From the NCBI GenBank assembly GCA_963082875.1, contig OY720097.1:22700501-22764500 (forward strand): 64,000 nt of DNA, written 5' to 3'. Of the stretch, positions 24,687 to 36,880 are shown piece by piece; positions within the stretch are counted from its first letter, which is position 1, and each line of letters starts with the position of its first letter. The position numbers were made by a program, and so were the translations under genes. The notes below the pieces were generated by a model, which was given only the letters and a program-made list of their open reading frames with translations, had not been told where the DNA came from and searched no databases. Origin of the DNA: Corella eumyota (Eukaryota > Chordata > Ascidiacea > Phlebobranchia > Corellidae).

Positions 24687-27600
24687 ATGAACAAGTTAGT
24701 TTTAAGTTTGGTAATTTTAAGTTTAAATGTTGTAAATGGGCAACAATGGTATACATATGAGAATGTAGAATATCATTTTGGTGTTGATAAGGTTAGCCAA
24801 GCAGCAGCAGAGCGAAAATGCGAAGCATTCAATGCCAAGTTGGCAACTCCCAAGACATCGAAAGTTCATGATTTTCTACATCAACAAATTCAAAAGATTG
24901 GTATTTTTTAAATTGCATATTATTTTATTTTATTAAAAGTACAAATTAAAAATCACAAACGTACCGTTTTAGCGGGAGTTCTATTTGTAAAGACTGTGTT
25001 TTCGCGATTAAAAACATTTTTCGAAATTGTGATTAACAGTTTTATATAAAAATTAAGGGTCAATTTTTAAACCCAAGAGAATTTGTATCTCTTGTACTTC
25101 ATGGTTCTCATTAAACCTCTTGTACTTTACGGTCCTAACTTATTCTCCCTACCCTACAGACCTAATATTTTCCGAGAACCGTTAAGTAAAAGTAATCCAA
25201 AAATTTAGTTTAAATATATATTTTATTATTAATGTTTTTATGATTAGTAAAACAAAAAATATATATTTTTAAATTTTGTCTTAAACTTAAATTATATAGT
25301 TACAAAAAGTTTTAAATTTTAGGAAAAACCTTTTTTTACTGGATCGGCCTAAAAAGAACAAACCCAGCTAATGAGGATTCCTCATTTAAGTGGAACGATG
25401 GAACAACTTTGCAGAGTAGCCAAGCTAACTGGGATGGTGGTGAACCAAATAATGCGGTAGGGATTGAGGACTGTGTTTGGTTATATAAAACTAATTCAAA
25501 GTGGTATGATGCCTCATGTCAAAGAAGTCATCGATATGTTTGCCAAAGGAATTTACCACCAAGTAAGCAACTTTTAATCTCAAATTATTTTAATTGGTTT
25601 TAAACTTTTTTTTTTCAACTTATTTAACTAAAAAAATTATAATTTTTCTATTTCGTGGGCGATATTTCTAGTTATTGTATTTTGTTTTTATTTTTTAATA
25701 ATAAAATAAAACCGATTTTACAATTTTATATCTAAGATATAAATTATTCGAATTTAACATTTAGAACTTAAATATTTTTATGTTGTTAATTATTTAATTT
25801 CTAAACGTTACAGCTCCACCTTTTGTGACTTTCGGGAATGTAGAATACTACTTCGGTTTGACCAAGGTTAGCCAAGCAGCAGCAGAGCAAAAATGCGAAG
25901 CATTCAATGCCAAGCTGGCAACTCCCAAGACATCGAAAGTTCATAATTTTCTACATCAACAAATTCAAAGGATTGGTATTTTTTAAATTGCATATTATTT
26001 TATTTTATTAAAAGTACAAATTAAAAATCACAAACGTACCGTTTTTAGCGGGAGTTCTATTTGTAAAGACTGTGTTTTCGCGATTAAAAACATTTTTCGA
26101 AATTGTGATTAACAGTTTTATATAAAAATTAAGGGTCAATTTTTAAACCCAAGAGAATTTGTATCTCTTGTACTTCATGGTTCTCATTAAACCTCTTGTA
26201 CTTTACGGTCCTAACTTATTCTCCCTACCCTACAGACCTAATATTTTCCGAGAACCGTTAAGTAAAAGTGATCCAAAAATTTAGTTTAAATATATATTTT
26301 AATATTAGTGTTTTTATGATTAGTAAAACAAAAAATATATGTTTTTAAATGATGTCTTAAAATTAAATTATATAGTTACAAAAAGTTTTAAATTTTAGGA
26401 AAAGACTTTGTTTACTGGATCGGCCTAAAAAGAACAAACCCAGCTAATAAGGCTTCCTCTTTTAAGTGGAACGATGGAACAACTTTGCAGAGTAGCCAAG
26501 CTAACTGGGATGGTGGTGAACCAAATAATGCGGTAGGGATTGAGGACTGTGTTTGGTTATATAAAACTAATTCAAAGTGGTATGATGCCTCATGTCAAAG
26601 AAGTCATCGATATGTTTGCCAAAGGAATTTACCACCAAGTAAGCAACTTTTAATCTCAAATTATTTTAATTGGTTTTAAACTTTTTTTTTTCAACTTATT
26701 CAACTAAAAAAATTATAATTTTTCTATTTCGTGGGCGATATTTCTAGTTATTGTATTTTGTTTTTATTTTTTAATAATAAAATAAAACCGATTTTACAAT
26801 TTTATATCTAAGATGTAAATTATTCGAATTTAACATTTAGAACTTAAATATTTTTATGTTGTTAACTATTTAATTTCTAAACATTACAGCTCCGACTTTT
26901 GTGACTTTTAAGAATGTAGAATATTACTTTGGTGTTGATAAGGTTAGCCAAGCAGCAGCAGAGAAAAAATGCGAAGCATTAGATGCTAGGTTGGCAACTC
27001 CCAAGACATCGAAAGTTCATAATTTTCTACATCAACAAATTCAAAGGATTGGTATTTTTTAAATTGCATATTATTTTATTTTATTAAAAGTACAAATTAA
27101 AAATCACAAACGTACCGTTTTTAGCGGGAGTTCTATTTGTAAAGACTGTGTTTTCGCGATTAAAAACATTTTTCGAAATTGTGATTAACAGTTTTATATA
27201 AAAATTAAGGGTCAATTTTTAAACCCAAGAGAATTTGTATCTCTTGTACTTCATGGTTCTCATTAAACCTCTTGTACTTTACGGTCCTAACTTATTCTCC
27301 CTACCCTACAGACCTAATATTTTCCGAGAACCGTTAAGTAAAAGTAACCCAAAAATTTAGTTTAAATATATATTTTATTATTAATGTTTTTATGATTAGT
27401 AAAACAAAAAATATATATTTTTAAATTTTGTCTTAAACTTAAATTATATAGTTACAAAAAGTTTTAAATTTTAGGAAAAGACTTTGTTTACTGGATCGGC
27501 CTAAAAAGAACAAACCCAGCTAATGAGGATTCCTCATTTAAGTGGAACGATGGAACAACTTTGCAGAGTAGCCAAGCTAACTGGGATGGTGGTGAACCAA

Positions 27601-30437
27601 ATAATGCGGTAGGGATTGAGGACTGTGTTTGGTTATATAAAACTAATTCAAAGTGGTATGATGCCTCATGTCAAAGAAGTCATCGATATGTTTGCCAAAG
27701 GAATTTACCACCAAGTAAGCAACTTTTAATCTCAAATTATTTTAATTGGTTTTAAACTTTTTTTTTTCAACTTATTCAACTAAAAAAATTATAATTTTTC
27801 TATTTCGTGGGCGATATTTCTAGTTATTGTATTTTGTTTTTATTTTTTAATAATAAAATAAAACCGATTTTACAATTTTATATCTAAGATGTAAATTATT
27901 CGAATTTAACATTTAGAACTTAAATATTTTTATGTTGTTAACTATTTAATTTCTAAACATTACAGCTCCGACTTTTGTGACTTTCGGGAATGTAGAATAC
28001 TACTTCGGTTTGACCAAGGTTAGCCAAGCAGCAGCAGAGAAAAAATGCGAAGCATTAGATGCTAGGTTGGCAACTCCCAAGACATCGAAAGTTCATAATT
28101 TTCTACATCAACAAATTCAAAGGATTGGTATTTTTTAAATTGCATATTATTTTATTTTATTAAAAGTACAAATTAAAAATCACAAACGTACCGTTTTTAG
28201 CGGGAGTTCTATTTGTAAAAACTGTGTTTTCGCGATTAAAAACATTTTTCGAAATTGTGATTAACAGTTTTATATAAAAATTAAGGGTCAATTTTTAAAC
28301 CCAAGAGAATTTGTATCTCTTGTACTTCATGGTTCTCATTAAACCTCTTGTACTTTACGGTCCTAACTTATTCTCCCTACCCTACAGACCTAATATTTTC
28401 CGAGAACCGTTAAGTAAAATTGATCCAAAAATTTAGTTTAAATATATATTTTAATATTAATGTTTTTATGATTAGTAAAACAAAAAATATATGTTTTTAA
28501 ATGATGTCTTAAAATTAAATTATATAGTTACAAAAAGTTTTAAATTTTAGGAAAAGACTTTGTTTACTGGATCGGCCTAAAAAGAACAAACCCAGCTAAT
28601 AAGGATTCCTCATTTAAGTGGAACGATGGAACAACTTTGCAGAGTAGCCAAGCTAACTGGGATGGTGGTGAACCAAATAATGCGGTAGGGATTGAGGACT
28701 GTGTTTGGTTATATAAAACTAATTCAAAGTGGTATGATGCCTCATGTCAAAGAAGTCATCGATATGTTTGCCAAAGGAATTTACCACCAAGTAAGCAACT
28801 TTTAATCTCAAATTATTTTAATTGGTTTTAAACTTTTTTTTTTCAACTTATTCAACTAAAAAAATTATAATTTTTCTATTTCGTGGGCGATATTTCTAGT
28901 TATTGTATTTTGTTTTTATTTTTTAATAATAAAATAAAACCGATTTTACAATTTTATATCTAAGATGTAAATTATTCGAATTTAACATTTAGAACTTAAA
29001 TATTTTTATGTTGTTAATTATTTAATTTCCAAACGTTACAGCTCCAACTTTTGTGACTTTTGGGAATGTAGAATATTACTTCGGTTTGACCAAGGTTAGC
29101 CAAGCAGCAGCAGAGCAAAAATGCGAAGCATTCAATGCCAAGTTGGCAACTCCCAAGACATCGAAAGTTCATGATTTTCTACATCAACAAATTCAAAAGA
29201 TTGGTATTCATTTCTAATTTTAAATTGCATGATATAGTAAAATTAAAAACCACAACTTACCGTTTTTAACGAACGGTTCTGTTAGTAAAGGCTGTGTTTT
29301 TTGAATCAGTTAATCCATTTTAAATTTTTATTTTATCAACAGTGCTTTAATATCATTAGAACAAAATGAATTTTATCTTAAACATAAACTCAATAGCTAC
29401 AAAAATTTTATTATTTAGGAAGGAAAGCTTTTTACTGGATCGGCCTAAAAAGAACAAACCCAGCTAATAAGGATTCCTCTTTTAAGTGGAACGATGGAAC
29501 AACTTTGCAGAGTAGCCAATCTAACTGGGATGGTGGTGAGCCTAATAATGCGCGAAGAGATGAGAACTGTGTTTACTTATGGCGTGCACAAAGCAAATGG
29601 AATGATCATGTTTGCCGAGAAAGTCACCGATATGTTTGCCAACGAAATTTAAAATCATGTAAGTAACTTTTATTCTCAAATTGTTTTAATTTGTTTTAAC
29701 TAATATTCAAAACTTTTTTGCTAAAACTTGTTGGTATAAATCATTTTCGCTTTGTGGTCGACATTTTTAGTTTTTGCTTTTTTATAAAAAAATAAGGTTA
29801 ATGAAATAACTTCACATTTTAGATATTAATTTTCGAACTTAAACATTTATAATTTAAATAATTGTGTGATGTTATTTACATAATTTTGGTTTATTATTTA
29901 TACTTATAACCCTAAACACCTTGATTTTTCCATGCTCGTTTAGATACTTTTTTTTATTACCTTAATATGCTAGGTTTTTGTATTTTTATTGGGTAAGGGT
30001 GTGCTATTGTGACGTGTTTTTTTAAATCTCTAAACGCTGACTAAAACCATCAATTTTCGGCTCCTAGCTCGCTGCCAGCACCGGTATACCACATTACCGG
30101 ACGCCTATTTTAATTGATTTTTAAAACTTTTTGTACTCGGTATTAGCCCCTTTTTCCTTATCCATCATTTTAATCGTTTTATACAGACACGTAACAGTTA
30201 AGTTCTACTTTTCTATAGATTTTCTAATACATTTAATATTATTCTTTTGCGCGCTTTTTATAAGTACAATTTCAAAACAGTTGTTAAATACTACATAGTT
30301 AATAATATAAAATGACTACGGACTAGTTTTTAAAATATAATTAGTATTTTGCATATATTGTAAAGCTTCTAATTAGATAAACTTATTAAAGAAGTACGTA
30401 ACTAAATTTAATATTTTTTTTTACAGGCAACCATTAA
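24687..30437 (+). CDS. Secreted C-type lectin with 5 tandem CTLDs (lectin gene 2)
   Basis: Predicted secreted lectin of about 690 residues, the unit II counterpart of gene 1. Exons: 24687-24900 (signal peptide and first half of CTLD 1), 25323-25562, 25814-25975, 26399-26638, 26890-27051, 27475-27714, 27966-28127, 28551-28790, 29042-29203, 29419-29658 and 30427-30437. All internal junctions are phase 1. CTLDs 1-4 carry EPN and WYD; CTLD 5 carries EPN and WND, as in the last module of gene 1. First-half exons 3 and 4 differ from the rest (KKCEALDARLATPK instead of QKCEAFNAKLATPK), so these modules are less homogenised than those of gene 1. The tail is Cys-Asn-His then stop, with no membrane span. 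AATAAA lies at 30826. Ligand unknown. Confidence 0.88.
30041..30202 (+). repeat. Repeat R, copy 5 (last intron of gene 2)
   Basis: Same place as copy 2 in gene 1, between the last CTLD exon and the terminal exon. Confidence 0.7.
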
Positions 30438-31118
30438 GGAGATAACATGATTCGTATAATTGAGAAAAAATGAAGATTATTTTCGAGAACTTTTATGTAA
30501 CTTTGTGCAGAAATGGAAAAATATAATTTTTAATTGTCGCAGAATATTTAAAAAATGTTTGGTTAATTTTTTTTGGTTAATTTTTTAATGTTATTCAAGA
30601 GTATAATTATTATGTGTGAATTATATTGTTTACTGTATAAGAGCGCAACTTGCGTAGATTAAAATATAACGTCAGGTTTTGCTTATTGCTGCACATGACT
30701 AAACAGAACTAAAATTTGAACAACTGGACTAAAACCTAACTAACTCCTTCTTCCTTAAATTGATTTATATGCAAACATTCTGTGCGATCTTGTGCAGTAA
30801 TTAGTGAAACCGTATTTAAAAACTAAATAAAAATACCCAAAAACACTTTAAAAAAATAAAAAAAAATCACAGAAATTTTGTTGTGTTTTTGTTCAATGTA
30901 ATGGTTATGGAAATTTTTTGTTACCCCGGGCTTGGGTAAAATGATGAAGTTTAGATATATTGTATTGCTGTATAACTTTTAACATAATAACATAAAAAAG
31001 TGTAAAAAATCTAAACCCTATTTTTATTGCCATACAATAAATTATTTTTAAACAACACTACATATAAATAAATGACATGCCAGTATACAAGCAATATTTG
31101 CATAAATTGTCCAAAATA
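30438..31118 (+). other. 3' untranslated and flanking region of lectin gene 2
   Basis: Nearly the same as 17995-18671. It holds the AATAAA at 30826-30831 and no further coding sequence, and ends sharply at CCAAAATA. Confidence 0.6.
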
Positions 31119-34100
31119 GCCCGGCTCATGCTAGACATTTGTTGCCGTGTTTTACCTATGCTAGGCCCTAGTAAGGCGTTTGGCCGGGTTCCCGACTATC
31201 GCAATACCTGCTATACGCCACACATGGGCCATACTCGGCAGTTCGTGTATAATGCAACCATCGCACGTTCGAGTGTTAGCGACACATGGGCCATACTCGG
31301 CAGTTCGGGGATATTGCGACCATCGCACGTTCGAGTGTTAGCGACACATGGGCCATACTCGGCAGTTCGTGTATAATGCGACCATCGCACGTTCGAGGCC
31401 ATGTTTAGCGGTTCAAGGTTAATGCAACCATCGCACGTTCGAGTGTTAGCGACACATGGGCCATACTCGGCAGTTCGTGTATAATGCGACCATCGCACGT
31501 TCGAGGCCATGTTTAGCGGTTTAAGGTTAATGCGACCATCTAACGTTCGAGTGTTAGCGACACATGGGCCATACTCAGCAGTTTGGGTATAATGCGACCA
31601 TCGAACGTTCGAGTATTAGCCATGCATGGGCCATACTCAGCAGTTTGAGTATATTGCGACCATCGCACGTTCGAGTGGTAGCGACACATGGGCCATACTC
31701 GGCAGTTTGGGTATAATGCGACCATCGCACGTTCGAGTGTTAGCGACACATGGGCCATACTCAGCAGTTTGGGTATAATGCGACCATCGCACGTTCGAGT
31801 GGTAGCGACACATGGGCCATACTCAGCAGTTTGGGTATATTGCGACCATCGCACGTTCGAGTATTAGCCATGCATGGGCCATACTCGGCAGTTTGGGTAT
31901 AATGCGACCATCGCACGTTCGAGTGGTAGCGACACATGGGCCATACTCAGCAGTTTGGGTATAATGCGACCATCGCACGTTCGAGTGGTAGCGACACATG
32001 GGCCATACTCAGCAGTTTGGGTATAATGCGACCATCGCACGTTCGAGTATTAGCCATGCATGGGCCATACTCAGCAGTTTGGGTATAATGCGACCATCGC
32101 ACGTTCGAGTGGTAGCGACACATGGGCCATACTCAGCAGTTTGGGTATATTGCGACCATCGCACGTTCGAGTGGTAGCGACACATGGGCCATACTCAGCA
32201 GTTTGGGTATATTGCGACCATCGCACGTTCGAGTATTAGCCATGCATGGGCCATACTCAGCAGTTTGGGTATAATGCGACCATCGCACGTTCGAGTGGTA
32301 GCGACACATGGGCCATACTCGGCAGTTTGGGTATAATGCGACCATCGCACGTTCAAGTATTAGCCATGCATGGGCCATACTCGGCAGTTTGGGTATATTG
32401 CGACCATCGCACGTTCAAGTATTAGCCATGCATGGGCCATACTCAGCAGTTTGGGTATAAAGCGACCATCGCACGTTCAAGTATTAGCCATGCATGGGCC
32501 ATACTCAGCAGTTTGGGTATAATGCGACCATCGCACGTTCGAGTATTAGTCATGCATGGGCCATACTCGGCAGTTTGGGTATATTGCGACCATCGCACGT
32601 TCGAGTATTAGCCATGCATGGGCCATACTCAGCAGTTTGGGTATAATGCAACCATCGCACGTTCGAGTGTTAGCGACACATGGGCCATACTCAGCAGTTT
32701 GGGTATAATGCGACCATCGCACGTTCGAGTATTAGCCATGCATGGGCCATACTCAGCAGTTTGGGTATAATGCGACCATCGCACGTTCGAGTGGTAGCGA
32801 CACATGGGCCATACTCAGCAGTTTGGGTATATTGCGACCATCGCACGTTCGAGTGGTAGCGACACATGGGCCATACTCAGCAGTTTGGGTATAATGCGAC
32901 CATCGCACGTTCAAGTATTAGCCATGCATGGGCCATACTCAGCAGTTTGGGTATAATGCGACCATCGCACGTTCGAGTGTTAGCCATGCATGGGCCATAC
33001 TCAGCAGTTTGGGTATAATGCGACCATCGCACGTTCGAGTATTAGCCATGCATGGGCCATACTCAGCAGTTTGGGTATAATGCGACCATCGCACGTTCGA
33101 GTGGTAGCGACACATGGGCCATACTCAGCAGTTTGGGTATAATGCGACCATCGCACGTTCGAGTATTAGCCATGCATGGGCCATACTCGGCAGTTTGGGT
33201 ATAATGCGACCATCGCACGTTCGAGTGGTAGCGACACATGGGCCATACTCAGCAGTTTGGGTATATTGCGACCATCGCACGTTCGAGTGGTAGCGACACA
33301 TGGGCCATACTCAGCAGTTTGGGTATATTGCGACCATCGCACGTTCGAGTATTAGCCATGCATGGGCCATACTCAGCAGTTCGGGTATATTGCGACCATC
33401 GCACGTTCGAGTGATAGCGACACATGGGCCATACTCGGCAGTTTGGGTATAATGCGACCATCGCACGTTCGAGTATTAGCCATGCATGGGCCATACTCAG
33501 CAGTTCGGGTATATTGCGACCATCGCACGTTCGAGTGGTAGCGACACATGGGCCATACTCAGCAGTTTGGGTATATTGCGACCATCGCACGTTCGAGTAT
33601 TAGCCAGGCATGGGCCATACTCAGCAGTTTGGGTATATTGCGACCATCGCACGTTCGAGTGGTAGCGACACATGGGCCATACTCAGCAGTTTGGGTATAT
33701 TGCGACCATCGCACGTTCGAGGCCATGTTTAGCGGTTCAAGGTTAATGCAACCATCGCACGTTCGAGTGGTAGCGACACATGGGCCATACTCGGCAGTTC
33801 GGGTATATTGCGACCATCGAACGTTCGAGTGGTAGCGACACATGGGCCATACTCAGCAGTTTGGGTATATTGCGACCATCGCACGTTCGAGTATTACCCA
33901 TGCATGGGCCATACTCAGCAGTTTGGGTATAATGCAACCATCGCACGTTCGAGTGGTAGCGACACATGGGCCATACTCGGCAGTTCGGGTATATTGCGAC
34001 CATCGAACGTTCGAGTGGTAGCGACACATGGGCCATACTCAGCAGTTTGGGTATAATGCAACCATCGCACGTTCGAGTGTTAGCGACACATGGGCCATAC

Positions 34101-35434
34101 TCAGCAGTTTGGGTATATTGCGACCATCGCACGTTCGAGTGGTAGCGACACATGGGCCATACTCGGCAGTTCGGGTATATTGCGACCATCGCACGTTCGA
34201 GTGGTAGCGACACATGGGCCATACTCGGCAGTTTGGGTATAATGCGACCATCGCACGTTCGAGTGGTAGCGACACATGGGCCATACTCGGCAGTTTGGGT
34301 ATAATGCGACCATCGCACGTTCGAGTGGTAGCGACACATGGGCCATACTCGGCAGTTTGGGTATAATGCGACCATCGCACGTTCGAGTGGTAGCGACACA
34401 TGGGCCATACTCGGCAGTTTGGGTATAATGCGACCATCGCACGTTCGAGTGGTAGCGACACATGGGCCATACTCGGCAGTTTGGGTATAATGCGACCATC
34501 GCACGTTCGAGTATTAGCCATGCATGGGCCATACTCAGCAGTTTGGGTATATTGCGACCATCGCACGTTCGAGTGGTAGCGACACATGGGCTATACTCAG
34601 CAGTTTGGGTATATTGCGACCATCGCACGTTCGAGTGGTAGCGACACATGGGCCATACTCAGCAGTTTGGGTATATTGCGACCATCGCACGTTCGAGTGG
34701 TAGCGACACATGGGCTATACTCAGCAGTTTGGGTATATTGCGACCATCGCACGTTCGAGTGGTAGCGACACATGGGCCATACTCAGCAGTTTGGGTATAT
34801 TGCGACCATCGCACGTTCGAGTATTAGCCATGCATGGGCCATACTCAGCAGTTTGGGTATATTGCGACCATCGCACGTTCGAGTGGTAGCGACACATGGG
34901 CCATACTCAGCAGTTTGGGTATATTGCGACCATCGCACGTTCGAGGCCATGTTTAGCGGTTCAAGGTTAATGCAACCATCGCACGTTCGAGTGGTAGCGA
35001 CACATGGGCCATACTCGGCAGTTCGGGTATATTGCGACCATCGAACGTTCGAGTGGTAGCGACACATGGGCCATACTCGGCAGTTTGGGTATATCGCGAC
35101 CATCGAACGTTCGAGTATTAGCCATGCATGGGCCATGTTTAGCGGTTCAAGGTTAATGCAACCCTCGCATGTTCGAGTGGTTAGCCAGATAACCAGATAT
35201 GGCATTTGGTCGTGTCCTCGACCTTCTGCTATAAATCGCCTATTATACCGTTACTGAATTGCCTACTAAGTTCTTAATGAACCATAGTGGGTTGACTTGG
35301 TGAAAGATAAAGATTGAATGTACGTTTCTAAAACTTATAAATGTTTTAGGTGATTTGCAGGGGTCGTTGTCGTTGTAGCTAATCGTGCATGGCCCTAGCA
35401 TAATCGGGCTTGCGCCGATTGTCGGCCGAGTTAA
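31119..35434. mobile_element. GC-rich insertion carrying the 62-bp satellite (unit II)
   Basis: Same left and right unique parts as the unit I insertion, with a longer satellite between. No coding region and no clear terminal repeats were found, so its class is open. Confidence 0.4.
31217..35185. repeat. 62-bp CpG-rich satellite array, about 64 copies
   Basis: Same unit and variants as the array at 18774-21405 but about 1.3 kb longer. Extra copies of the GGCCATGTTTAGCGG variant occur in the first 300 bp. Internal blocks of units recur in the same order as in the other array, showing that both descend from one array. Confidence 0.92.
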
Positions 35435-36071
35435 ATTTTTCTGACTGGGTGCTTACTAAAGTTTTTTTTTGTATATATCTTTATCCTCGATGTGGGAAAG
35501 TCGAATGCGCGACTTAAACATAGAGTAACATCAGTTACTCCGACCCAGTCTTCAGATGCCTGTGGCAGTTTGGGATATTTTAAATAATAATTGCCCGATT
35601 ATTAAGCTGCTGATTAAGTGTTGGCTCAGCAGGTATTTATACCGTTTTTAGCGCCTTACTCAAGGGCGCTACAGCATAAGATTAGTGGGGATTGAGCCCA
35701 CGACCTCATGTGTGGTGTAGCAAGTGTTTTTACCACTACACCACGCTGCCAGTTTATTTTAATGTATCAGCCCTATTACCCAAAAAGTCTTTTCGTTAAC
35801 TACTAAAATAAACCTAACCATGTATTTGTTAAAAGCGTGGTGTGTAAATGTAGATTAGTAAAATTTCGATTTTAAATTAGAATTTTTTTTACAGTCGTTC
35901 GAGAACATGGAAATGTTGAAGAAGTCTTAGGTTATTCTTAATATTTTGTGCCATGTATTAAACTTATCATTTGCTGTACGCTAATTCTTGCTATTTTAAT
36001 AATGTTTCAAAATTGTTGTCTATTAACCAAATACTGTTAGGCTTAAAGGTGAATAATGTGGCATTGGTGAG
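35435..36071 (+). pseudogene. Relic 3' end of a membrane-type lectin gene (unit II, shorter)
   Basis: Matches 21663-22296. The 36-bp tail exon is at 35895-35930, but the terminal exon present in unit I (22690-22730) is gone, because the duplication ends within repeat R just downstream. Confidence 0.55.
35462..35751 (-). mobile_element. tRNA-derived SINE, full length
   Basis: Duplicate of the SINE at 21687-21976, carried along by the segmental duplication rather than inserted separately. Confidence 0.85.
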
Positions 36072-36184
36072 GCTAAAACCATCAATTTTTGGCTCGTAGC
36101 TCGCTGCCAGCACCGATATACCACACTACCGAACGCCTATTTTTATTGATTTTTGAAACTTTTTGTACTCGGTATTATCCCCTG
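36072..36184 (+). repeat. Repeat R, copy 6, truncated at the duplication breakpoint
   Basis: The family text stops after GGTATTATCCCCT, where conserved element C of gene 3 begins in mid-sequence. The breakpoint of unit II therefore lies within this repeat. Confidence 0.7.
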
Positions 36185-36186
36185 CG

Positions 36187-36356
36187 CAGACGCCTCCAGA
36201 CCTCCAAGTTTACTTAGGTCGCTGTGCGGTCATTGGTGCGTGTTACTAGTTGTATACACTTTTATATTGCTTGATTTACTGTGTTGTTAAGATATAGATG
36301 TGGTTTACTATTTAATATACACAGAGTGTACAGAATGCCTGAAACAAACTGGTGAC
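36187..36356. repeat. Conserved noncoding element C, copy 3 (upstream of gene 3)
   Basis: Lacks the first 35 or so bases of the element (starts GCAGACGCCTCCAGACC) but otherwise matches copies 1 and 2 closely. Confidence 0.6.
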
Positions 36357-36424
36357 AATGGTTGGCATCTACATTTAAGAAAATGGAATTATTGTTTTTA
36401 TTTACATCAACCGATGAATAAATA

Positions 36425-36432
36425 TGACGTCA
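36425..36432. promoter_or_regulatory. CRE/ATF-like palindrome TGACGTCA upstream of gene 3
   Basis: Equivalent position to the sites before genes 1 and 2. Function inferred from the motif only. Confidence 0.3.
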
Positions 36433-36880
36433 CAATTTCCATATTATGATGCAACATCACAACTGATATAAGGTACATATTTTTCAATAAAAAAATTTGT
36501 TTTTCAACTCTTTTTTTAATATTTTTCAATAACTTGCATCAAACTAACACTTATTATAAGGGTGCTGCAAAGTGGAAGCAGTGGGAATCGAACAAATTAC
36601 CTTCATTTTAGAAAAAATACGTTGGTTCAAATTTTATATTCATTTAAATGAAAATTGAACAACAATAAAATTATAAAATAAAATACAACGTTAAAATTAA
36701 CTCAATTATTTCTGTTAATATTTAAAACACAATAAAGGTTTCATAATTATTGTTCGTAGTATTGAACAGGTAATTACATTAACGTTATAACAGGAAGTAT
36801 TTGGTCTTTTCATTGACTTATATTGGCCTTCACCTTAATTTTTTTCACTTTATTTAAACTACAAACTGATAAGTTACAAA

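Larger units (their letters stand above)
23365..36184 (+). repeat. Large segmental duplication, unit II (about 12.8 kb)
   Basis: Second copy of unit I in the same orientation, starting directly at GTGGAAGCAGTGGGAATC. It has 5 rather than 15 lectin modules and about 64 rather than 42 satellite units. Its right end falls inside a truncated repeat R (36072-36184), where the text switches to conserved element C of gene 3. Confidence 0.85.

Noticed and set aside
1485-30437. CRISPR-like regular spacing of repeats
   Set aside because: Spacing is set by gene modules of about 1 kb with exons and introns; this is eukaryotic genomic DNA.
33743-35205. Long minus-strand open frames in the second satellite array
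   Set aside because: Same cause as in the first array.
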